From the NCBI GenBank assembly GCA_046727175.1, contig JBKPCD010000244.1, positions 1 to 12,034 of the forward strand: a stretch of 12,034 nt of DNA, read 5' to 3'. A program made the translations under genes and the position numbers. This DNA is from JBKPCD01 sp046727175. Lineage in GTDB: Bacteria > Acidobacteriota > Vicinamibacteria > Vicinamibacterales > 2-12-FULL-66-21. The notes under the pieces are model-generated. The model saw only the letters and a list, made by a program, of their open reading frames with translations. It was not told where the DNA came from and ran no database searches. Positions 6,089-12,034 of this stretch are shown here, piece by piece (position 1 is the first letter of the stretch; each line of letters begins with the position of its first letter).

Positions 6089-8764
6089 ATGACCGCCTTG
6101 CGGGTCCTGCTGTCGCGATTGCTCGACGTCGTGCTCGCCCGTCGCCGCGACGCCCGGTTGAAGGAGGAGATCGACTCGCACCTCGGGCTGCTGACCGACG
6201 AGTACGAGGCACGCGGGTTGACGCCGGCGGCGGCGCGCGCAGCGGCGCGCCGGGCGTTTGGCGGCATCGATCAGATCAAAGCCGATTACCGCGATCAGCG
6301 CGGGCTCCCGCTCTTCGACGCGCTCACGCAGGACGTCCGTTTTGCCGTGCGCATGCTCGGGCGAGATCGTGGATTCGCGGCAACCGCAGTGTTGGTGCTG
6401 GGCCTCGGCATCGGCGTCAACAACATGCTATTCACGATTCTGAACGCACACACGATACGTGGTCTGCCGATCGATCGCGTGGATCGCGTGCTGTTCATCT
6501 CGACAATCGATGATCGGTCGATGGAGCGTGGCGTCTCTTATCTCGACTTCTTGGACATGCGCGCGGCCGCAAAGTCCTTCAGTGCCATGGTGGCATTCAC
6601 GAATGCACCGGTCGCACTGGCGGGCGATGGCCACGTTCCCGAGCGGCACGACGCGTCGTTCGTATCCGCGCACGCCTTTTCGCTCATCGGCACACAGCCG
6701 GTATCGGGCCGTGCCTTCGCATTGGAAGATGACCGTCCGGGGGCACCACCGCTCGTCGTCCTCAGCAGCGGCCTGTGGCGGTCGCGATACGGCAACGATA
6801 GCGGGATCGTCGGTCGGTCGATCTTCGTCAATGACATCCCGGCAACCGTCATCGGTGTGATGCCAGAGCGGTCCGGATTCCCCAGCAACGCGGAAATCTG
6901 GCTCCCACTCGCCCAATTCCCCGGTCTGCTCGCGCAAAGGCGCGACACCCGGACGCTGCGCGTCTTCGGCCGGCTGCGTGACGGCATTGCGGTCGCCGCA
7001 GCGCGTGCGGAAGTCGAGGGGATTGCGGATCAGTTGTCGGGTGAGCACCCTGACACGAACAAGAACGTGCGCGCGCGAGTGGTGCCGATCAACGAACGAT
7101 TCATGGGCCGGTTGACGGACCCCGCGTGGATGGCCTTCATGGCCACAGGCGTGCTCGTTGTGGTGATTTCGGGCGCGAACGTCGCCAACCTGATGTTCGC
7201 GCGAGCGATCTACCGTCGCCGGGAAATTGCCATTCGCAGCTCGCTCGGCGCGACCCGGCGGCGCGTGATGCGGCAGCTGTTGATCGAAGGCGGCGTCCTC
7301 GCCTCGCTCGGAAGTCTCGCCGGCCTGGGCGCTGCACTCGCCGGCGTGCGGGTGTTTCGCACGGCGATCCCGGAGAACGTGCTGCCATACTGGCAGTTCG
7401 ACTACTCGATGGATGCGCGCGTCTTCGTCGCGCTCGTCGGCGTATCGGTCGCGACGGTATTCGTTTTCGCGCTCCTGCCCGCCGTTCATGCGTCCAGAAC
7501 GGATGTCGTGGCCGTACTGAAGGGCGGCGGCCGATCGGGCTCCGACCAGCAAGCCCCGCAACGATGGAGCACGGCGTTCCTGGTCGCGGAGTTCGCGCTG
7601 ACGGTCGTCCTGCTCGCAACTGCCGCGGTCAGCGTTCGCATCGCGAAGCCGACGCTGCCGTCGGACGCAGTCATCGACACGCGAGAAATCCTCACCGCGA
7701 CCGTCACGCTGCCGGAGACCAAGTATCGAACTTCTCAGCAGCGCATCGATTTCTATCGGCGTCTTCAGGAGCGCCTCGGCGCGATCCCAGGCGTCCTGTC
7801 GACCTCGGTCGCGAGCGCGCTGCCGCGTTCGGGAGCGGCGGAAGAGCAACTTCAGATCGACGGTCGTCCTCTCGACAATGACAAGCGGCAGCCAGTGTTA
7901 ACGGTCGCCGTGGGACCACGATATTTCGCGACACTCGGCTTGACGCTGCCACGCGGCCGTGAGTTTTCGTCGGCGGACCTTCCCTCGGGTCCGGCGTACG
8001 CCATCGTCAACGACGCATTCGCGCGGCGCTTCTTCAATGGACAGGATCCGATCGGTCGTCGCATTGCGCTCACGTCACCGTCCCCGCCAGCACCTTCAGC
8101 ACCGTCAGCACCGTCAGCACCCTCCGTCTGGCTCACCATCATCGGGACGGCTCCGGATGTGCGCCAGCGATCTGCTCCCGCGCCGGACGCGCTCGTTTAT
8201 CGACTGATTGACATCACGGCGCCGCCATCCGCTTCTCTGCTCGTGCGCAGCCGCACATCGCCGGAAATTCTCAGACCGCTCCTCGATGAACAGCTCGCCG
8301 CAATCGATCCCACGCTGCCGCTGTACAAAGTACACACGATGAAGCAGGTGATTCGGGATTCGGAGTGGGTTGGCCGGATCTCGAGCCGGCTGGCGACCGT
8401 GCTCACGTTGATTGCCGTGATGCTCTCGACCGTCGGTCTCTACGCCGTCACGGCTCACGCCGTCGGCCAGAAAACGCAGGAACTCGGTGTCAGAATAGCG
8501 CTCGGGGCGCGGCCGATGCAGGTCATCGGGGTCATCGTTCGACGCGCAATCTTTCAACTCACGGTTGGCTTCGCCGCGGGAATTGGTTGCACGATGGTCT
8601 GGGCATGGCTGTTCTCGAGCGGGAGCGCAGAGGTAAAGCCGACCGATCCGCAGCCGTTGATGATGGTCGCCGCCATGTTGCTCGTGCTCGCCGTCACTGC
8701 CTGCATCGTTCCCGCGCGCCGGGCGATTCGGTTGGATCCGGTGGCCGCGATTCGGCGCGACTAG
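6089..8764 (+). CDS. ADOP-type ABC permease 2 with N-terminal prefix domain
   Basis: An 891-residue duplicated MacB/FtsX permease. Residues about 1-80 are a cytoplasmic prefix with a charged helix (DARLKEEIDSHLGLL), then LTPAAARAAARRAFGGIDQIK, the permease-prefix segment typical of many ADOP proteins and absent from ADOP 1. TM1 is near 96-118, followed by a periplasmic region to about 340, TMs near 343-370, 399-422, 444-465 and 492-516, a second periplasmic region, and TMs near 766-792, 820-843 and 855-876. FtsX-loop motifs AIRSSLGATRRR and GVRIALGARPMQ and the terminal IRLDPVAAIRRD are present. A run of APS tripeptides (668-679) lies in the second periplasmic region. It is coupled to padR. 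No ATPase is adjacent on the 5' side, and the ATPase further downstream has its own permease. The substrate is unknown. Confidence 0.93.
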   Translation: MTALRVLLSRLLDVVLARRRDARLKEEIDSHLGLLTDEYEARGLTPAAARAAARRAFGGIDQIKADYRDQRGLPLFDALTQDVRFAVRMLGRDRGFAATAVLVLGLGIGVNNMLFTILNAHTIRGLPIDRVDRVLFISTIDDRSMERGVSYLDFLDMRAAAKSFSAMVAFTNAPVALAGDGHVPERHDASFVSAHAFSLIGTQPVSGRAFALEDDRPGAPPLVVLSSGLWRSRYGNDSGIVGRSIFVNDIPATVIGVMPERSGFPSNAEIWLPLAQFPGLLAQRRDTRTLRVFGRLRDGIAVAAARAEVEGIADQLSGEHPDTNKNVRARVVPINERFMGRLTDPAWMAFMATGVLVVVISGANVANLMFARAIYRRREIAIRSSLGATRRRVMRQLLIEGGVLASLGSLAGLGAALAGVRVFRTAIPENVLPYWQFDYSMDARVFVALVGVSVATVFVFALLPAVHASRTDVVAVLKGGGRSGSDQQAPQRWSTAFLVAEFALTVVLLATAAVSVRIAKPTLPSDAVIDTREILTATVTLPETKYRTSQQRIDFYRRLQERLGAIPGVLSTSVASALPRSGAAEEQLQIDGRPLDNDKRQPVLTVAVGPRYFATLGLTLPRGREFSSADLPSGPAYAIVNDAFARRFFNGQDPIGRRIALTSPSPPAPSAPSAPSAPSVWLTIIGTAPDVRQRSAPAPDALVYRLIDITAPPSASLLVRSRTSPEILRPLLDEQLAAIDPTLPLYKVHTMKQVIRDSEWVGRISSRLATVLTLIAVMLSTVGLYAVTAHAVGQKTQELGVRIALGARPMQVIGVIVRRAIFQLTVGFAAGIGCTMVWAWLFSSGSAEVKPTDPQPLMMVAAMLLVLAVTACIVPARRAIRLDPVAAIRRD
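8088..8123 (+). repeat. 9-bp in-frame minisatellite (Ala-Pro-Ser repeat)
   Basis: Four tandem copies of a 9-base unit CAGCACCNT (variants CTT, GT, GT, CT at the end) encode APS repeated four times in the second periplasmic region of ADOP 2. The unit is a multiple of three, so copy-number change would lengthen or shorten a Pro-rich linker without breaking the frame. Confidence 0.85.
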
Positions 8765-8770
8765 CATCGC

Positions 8771-8812
8771 GACGTAAGAAGTTCGAAGTGAGAAGTTCGA
8801 AGTAAGGAAATC
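8771..8812 (-). repeat. 7-bp-period repeat array, reverse orientation
   Basis: Seven bases after the ADOP 2 stop. Read on the plus strand in heptads: GACGTAA, GAAGTTC, GAAGTGA, GAAGTTC, GAAGTAA, GGAAATC. The four central GAAGTNN units are the reverse complement of the ACTTC-type unit in the array that follows at 8844, so the two arrays face each other and could pair as a long imperfect hairpin. Confidence 0.75.
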
Positions 8813-8843
8813 GCGAAGCAAAGAAATTCGTGTTCTTGTTTCG

Positions 8844-8885
8844 TACTTCTTACTTCTTACTTCTTACTTCGTACTTCCAACTTTC
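8844..8885 (+). repeat. 7-bp-period repeat array, forward orientation
   Basis: TACTTCT three times in tandem, then TACTTCG, TACTTCC and a decayed AACTTTC: six heptads without gaps. It ends 13 bases before the preferred TTG start of the lipoprotein gene. A seven-base unit cannot keep a reading frame, which argues that this stretch is not ordinary coding sequence. Confidence 0.8.
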
Positions 8886-8898
8886 GAGATTCACCAAT

Positions 8899-9441
8899 TT
8901 GGGCAAGATTCTCGTCCTTCTGTCGTCCGTTGTCGCATGCGGCGCGTGCACATCGAGGTTCGCCGAGCCGATTCCCAAGATTCCCGCCAATCAGCAGCGA
9001 ACAGTGAACCGGAGCAGTTTCAGCTGGCAATGGCCGTTCACGGTGGGGACGGGCACTCTGGGCTGCACGTCCGGCGCGGTCGTGTTCCGTGCCGGAGGCG
9101 TCGATTACGCGTTGAATGACGTCGCGAGATCCCGCGGTTTTGCCTCGATTGATCCTGTCCGTCGCCTTGCCTCGTCGGGTCCGCCCAGCGATCCGCTCAA
9201 GCGGCTACCGCAGAATCGACGACAGGAGATTTTCAGGGAGACCGCACGTTGCGAGGACTCGATCGACAGTGATGCAGTCGCTGCATGCAAACAGCGTCTT
9301 CGCGCGACCAATCACCTCTCGGATTCCGAGTTGAAACAGATCGAAGTTGAAGGAGACGAGCGGCTGTGGCCGCCACGCGCCCGTCAGCCGGTGAGCCTGG
9401 ATCCACTGGTCGATGCCGGCCTGAAGCTGTGTGCGCATTGA
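8899..9441 (+). CDS. Predicted lipoprotein of unknown family
   Basis: A 180-residue protein from TTG 8899. This start gives a compact lipoprotein signal: GK, hydrophobic ILVLLSSVV, then VVAC with the lipidated cysteine at about residue 14 (a second Cys at 17). An in-frame GTG at 8830 would add 23 residues encoded mainly by the heptad repeat and would bury the signal, so it is disfavoured. The mature part is soluble. It has TLGCTSGAVVFRAGGVDYALN, a basic Pro-rich middle, a helix with a Cys pair (RCEDSIDSDAVAACKQ) and a C-terminal LDPLVDAGLKLCAH, so disulphides are possible. I do not recognise the family. It lies 43 bases before the ABC ATPase on the same strand, suggesting an accessory role with that transporter. 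Confidence 0.68.
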   Translation: MGKILVLLSSVVACGACTSRFAEPIPKIPANQQRTVNRSSFSWQWPFTVGTGTLGCTSGAVVFRAGGVDYALNDVARSRGFASIDPVRRLASSGPPSDPLKRLPQNRRQEIFRETARCEDSIDSDAVAACKQRLRATNHLSDSELKQIEVEGDERLWPPRARQPVSLDPLVDAGLKLCAH

Positions 9442-9484
9442 GGGATCGTCAATTTCCACTCACCCGCGGGCGATCGGGGTTCCC

Positions 9485-10255
9485 ATGCTGGAAGCGCAAC
9501 ACCTGATCAAGCGATTCTTCGGCGTCACCGTTGTGGATGACGTCAGCCTGGCTGTGCGGCGTGGCGAAATCGTCGGATACCTCGGACCGAACGGTTCCGG
9601 AAAGACGACGACCGTGCGGATGCTCACGGGTTTGCTCGAGACGACGTCCGGAAGCGTGAGGTTCGAGGGACGCGACATTGCCGAAAACCCGATCGCGTTT
9701 CGCCGACATCTCGGCTACGTCCCGGAGGAGCCTCACCTCTATCCGTTCCTGTCGGGCAAAGAGCACCTGGAGCTCGTCGGACGACTCCGCGAAATGCCGG
9801 CCGCGCCGCTCGAGCGAAAGATCGGAGCGCTGCTCGAGCTCTTCGGCCTGTCCGCCGCCGCGGAGCAGAGCATCGGGTCGTATTCAAAAGGCATGAAGCA
9901 GAAGATCCTCATCATTGCCGCGCTGCTGCACGATCCCGACGTGGTGATCTTCGACGAACCCGATTCAGGTCTGGATGTCACGACGATCCTGGTGCTGCGA
10001 CACCTGGTGAGGACCCTGGCCGATCGTGGAAAGGCGATTTTGTACAGCTCTCATGTACTCGAAGTCATCGAAAGGCTGTGCACGAGAGTCGTCGTGCTGC
10101 ACCGCGGCAGGGCCGTCGCCGACGACTCGGTCGCGGGGTTGCGCGACCTCATGGCCACGCGATCGCTCGAGGAGGTCTTCGCACAGCTCGTCTTGCGCGA
10201 AGACCCGGAACGAACGGCACGAGACATCGCCGACGTGCTGACTGTTCATGCGTGA
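9485..10255 (+). CDS. ABC-2-type transporter ATP-binding protein
   Basis: A 256-residue ABC ATPase. Walker A is GPNGSGKT (34-41), the Q-loop position carries Glu (YVPEE, E81), the signature is SYSKGMKQ (132-139), Walker B is VVIFDEP (153-159), the D-loop is SGLD (161-164) and the switch histidine is H190 (YSSHVLE). Glu in the Q-loop and a YSKGMKQ signature are usual in ABC-2/CcmA-like export ATPases. ATG 9485 is chosen because homology begins at MLEAQHLIKRF; an in-frame GTG at 9431 would extend it into the lipoprotein gene. The 3' end overlaps the next gene by 8 nt (ATG inside the last codons), so it pairs with the permease downstream rather than with the ADOP proteins. It would power substrate export at the inner membrane; the substrate is unknown. 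Confidence 0.93.
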   Translation: MLEAQHLIKRFFGVTVVDDVSLAVRRGEIVGYLGPNGSGKTTTVRMLTGLLETTSGSVRFEGRDIAENPIAFRRHLGYVPEEPHLYPFLSGKEHLELVGRLREMPAAPLERKIGALLELFGLSAAAEQSIGSYSKGMKQKILIIAALLHDPDVVIFDEPDSGLDVTTILVLRHLVRTLADRGKAILYSSHVLEVIERLCTRVVVLHRGRAVADDSVAGLRDLMATRSLEEVFAQLVLREDPERTARDIADVLTVHA

Positions 10256-12011
10256 ACGGCTCCTGACCCGTCACTTCCTGCAGCGATTTCTCGATAACGA
10301 TCTGATCTCACCCCATGCCGACCGTCACGAAACCCTTGCGGTTGCGGGGGCGGCACTCGTGACATCCGGGTTGTTCGTCAGTGTGCTGCTCTCGATGAAG
10401 TACCTCTTCCGGCCATTCCAGTCTCCTGGATGGACTGCCGTTGTGGCATTGGACGATCGTCTTCTCCTGATCACGTGGTCGATGGTCGTCATGGCCCTCG
10501 TCGCGGTCGCTACGTGGGACGCGCTGGCGCTCGACAGCCGGGACACCGAGATCCTCGGGCCCCTACCCATTCCGCGATTCGTGGTGATCAAGGCGAAGGT
10601 CAGGGCGGTCGTGCTCTTCGCAGCAGGTTTCGCGTTCGCGTTGAACCTCGCCCCGAGCGTGCTGCATCCCCTGCTCATGGTTGCGAAGCTCCCTATCGGC
10701 CTGCTCGCGACCATCTGGCTGATCGTCGTCCACGCCGGCATGACGCTGTTCGCGGGCGCATCCGGCTTTCTCGTCGTCCTCGCCATCCGCGAGCTGCTCA
10801 GCGTCTTCGTGCGTGGCTCCTGGTTCCGGCGTGTGTCGCTCGGAGTTCAGGCAGTCCTCGTGGTGGGATCCGCCGCGTCGGTGTTATTGGTGCCGGCCCT
10901 GTCGTCAAGAGTGGGCCAGTGGTTGGCGTCCGGTACGCCGAATCCATTCTGGTTTCCGCCAGTTTGGTTCCTTGGTCTGTACGAGACGCTCGCCGGTAGC
11001 ACAATCTTTCGTCTTTCGCGAAACGGCCTTCCACCGCAGGTGATGCGATCGGAGGACCAATTCACCAACGCGTACGAAAGTCTTCGCATGCTGTTCCACC
11101 AACTCGGCGTCGTCGCGATTGTCGTCATCACCGCTGTTGCCGTCGTTGCTGTGGTCGCATACGCGTGGAACTCTCGGCAATTGCCGGTGCGGACCGCGAC
11201 GCGGCGAACGACACGCCATCGCCTGCGCGATCTGTTGGTCGGCATTGCGACGCGTTTCATCGTGCGGCACCCGGTCGCGCAGGCCGGTTTCTTCTTCACG
11301 CTTCAGTGCCTGGTCCGCAGCACACCACATCGACTGGCAACGGCGACATCGGCCGCGGTCGGCATCGCAGTCGCCACAGTCAGCCTGCGTGGTGTCAACC
11401 TTCGCGATCCGATCGGCGCCACATCGTCTGTTGCGTTCCTGGCGCTTCAAACGGTGTTCATTGTCGCGCTGGTGGTCGGCTTTCGTCACGCGATCAGAGT
11501 TCCCGCGGACCTGCGAGCGAGCCTGACGTTCCACCTCGCCTGGTCCGGACGCGAGCGCCAGTACCTCTCGGGCGTTAAACGCGCCGCGCTGATCGCGCTA
11601 ATCCTTCCGACAGTGCTGACGCTGTTTCCACTGCATCTCCTGTTGCTTGGCTGGCAACGTGCGCTTGCGCACCTGGTCTTCGGTGTATTATTCGGCTCCC
11701 TCCTCCTCGAGCTGCTCCTGCTCGGGTTTCGCAAGCTCCCCTTCGCATCGGCATACCTGCCAGGCGGAAGCCTCAAATCGATGATCTCGATTTACGCGCT
11801 GGCCTTGCTGGCCCTGGTTTATGGTGTGGCGTCCATCGAACAGTTCGCCCTGTCCGACACGTCTGGCATGGTGATCGCGGTCGCATTACTCGTCACGGCA
11901 CTCTTTTGCGCGGCAGCGGTCGACTCTCGACAGCGCCGGGAGTCCACGACGCCGATGGAGTTGGACGAATTCCCGGATTCAGAAACGCAGCGGCTGGATC
12001 TCGCTCGTTGA
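10248..12011 (+). CDS. ABC-2-like multi-pass permease
   Basis: A 587-residue integral membrane protein with about 12 hydrophobic segments, near 29-50, 70-90, 118-138, 150-182 (possibly two), 198-218, 285-305, 362-382, 395-415, 446-468, 472-494, 510-530 and 540-558. After TM2 there is a cytoplasmic DSRDTEILGPLPIPRFVVIKAK segment (96-117), resembling the coupling region of ABC-2-like permeases of which the ATPase would be the partner. The C-terminus is acidic and hydrophilic. The ATG overlaps the ATPase stop by 8 nt, so translation is coupled. It is about twice the length of a simple ABC-2 permease, so one polypeptide may supply both transmembrane halves; this is an inference. The precise family cannot be named from sequence alone. 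Confidence 0.85.
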   Translation: MRERLLTRHFLQRFLDNDLISPHADRHETLAVAGAALVTSGLFVSVLLSMKYLFRPFQSPGWTAVVALDDRLLLITWSMVVMALVAVATWDALALDSRDTEILGPLPIPRFVVIKAKVRAVVLFAAGFAFALNLAPSVLHPLLMVAKLPIGLLATIWLIVVHAGMTLFAGASGFLVVLAIRELLSVFVRGSWFRRVSLGVQAVLVVGSAASVLLVPALSSRVGQWLASGTPNPFWFPPVWFLGLYETLAGSTIFRLSRNGLPPQVMRSEDQFTNAYESLRMLFHQLGVVAIVVITAVAVVAVVAYAWNSRQLPVRTATRRTTRHRLRDLLVGIATRFIVRHPVAQAGFFFTLQCLVRSTPHRLATATSAAVGIAVATVSLRGVNLRDPIGATSSVAFLALQTVFIVALVVGFRHAIRVPADLRASLTFHLAWSGRERQYLSGVKRAALIALILPTVLTLFPLHLLLLGWQRALAHLVFGVLFGSLLLELLLLGFRKLPFASAYLPGGSLKSMISIYALALLALVYGVASIEQFALSDTSGMVIAVALLVTALFCAAAVDSRQRRESTTPMELDEFPDSETQRLDLAR

Positions 12012-12030
12012 TCGACCGACGGCCGGTCGA
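12012..12030 (+). terminator. Hairpin directly after the permease stop
   Basis: TCGACCG, loop ACGGC, CGGTCGA: a perfect seven-base GC-rich stem beginning at the base after the stop codon. AACC follows and then the window ends, so a T-tract cannot be assessed. Probable transcription terminator or mRNA 3'-end structure of the lipoprotein-ABC unit. Confidence 0.4.
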
Positions 12031-12034
12031 AACC

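Noticed and set aside
6428..7849. A 473-codon open frame on the minus strand opposite ADOP 2
   Set aside because: Its product is rich in Arg, Asp and His with no domain or membrane pattern, and it lies entirely within a well-supported gene; open antisense frames are common at this GC content.
8844..8885. Short repeats considered as a CRISPR array
   Set aside because: Units are seven bases with no spacers, and no cas genes are present.
9485..10255. ABC ATPase considered as the missing partner of the ADOP permeases
   Set aside because: It overlaps its own ABC-2-like permease by 8 nt and is of the ABC-2 export type rather than the MacB/LolD type expected for MacB/FtsX-like permeases.

Overview
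The window looks like chromosomal DNA from an Acidobacteriota member, possibly Vicinamibacteria-like; this is inferred from gene content alone. GC is high. It carries two ADOP-type permeases (acidobacterial duplicated orphan permease, the family described by TIGR03434), one preceded by the PadR regulator type that accompanies them in this phylum (TIGR03433). It also carries a TonB-dependent receptor of the carboxypeptidase-regulatory-domain (Oar-like) type, which is greatly expanded in Acidobacteriota.

Layout. Positions 1-789 (minus): the 5' part of a TonB-dependent outer-membrane receptor that runs off the left edge. 1023-1715 (plus): CutC-family TIM-barrel protein, divergent from the receptor. 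1752-2285 (minus): an AbiEii/DUF6036-like nucleotidyltransferase-fold protein, convergent with cutC. 2422-4851 (plus): ADOP permease 1, without a cytoplasmic prefix domain and without a visible Shine-Dalgarno. 4971-5234 and 5215-5625: overlapping RHH antitoxin / PIN-domain toxin pair (VapBC-like), with a perfect palindromic operator candidate upstream. 5749-6084 and 6089-8764: PadR regulator and ADOP permease 2, translationally coupled, with two direct copies of a 15-bp palindromic motif upstream; the second copy overlaps the padR ribosome binding site. 8771-8885: opposed 7-bp-period repeats. 8899-9441: small lipoprotein of unknown family. 9485-10255 and 10248-12011: ABC-2-type ATPase and 12-TM permease with an 8-nt overlap. 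A hairpin follows directly at the right edge.

How the genes fit together. The last three genes look like one transcription unit for an ABC exporter with an accessory lipoprotein. The PadR/ADOP pair looks like a self-repressing module. The VapBC pair is a self-contained toxin-antitoxin system inserted between two ADOP loci. No gap between genes exceeds 300 bases. The most distinctive unexplained structures are non-coding: the doubled PadR operator candidate and the 7-bp-period repeats found directly 3' of both ADOP genes. No new multi-gene system is evident; most genes belong to families known from this phylum.
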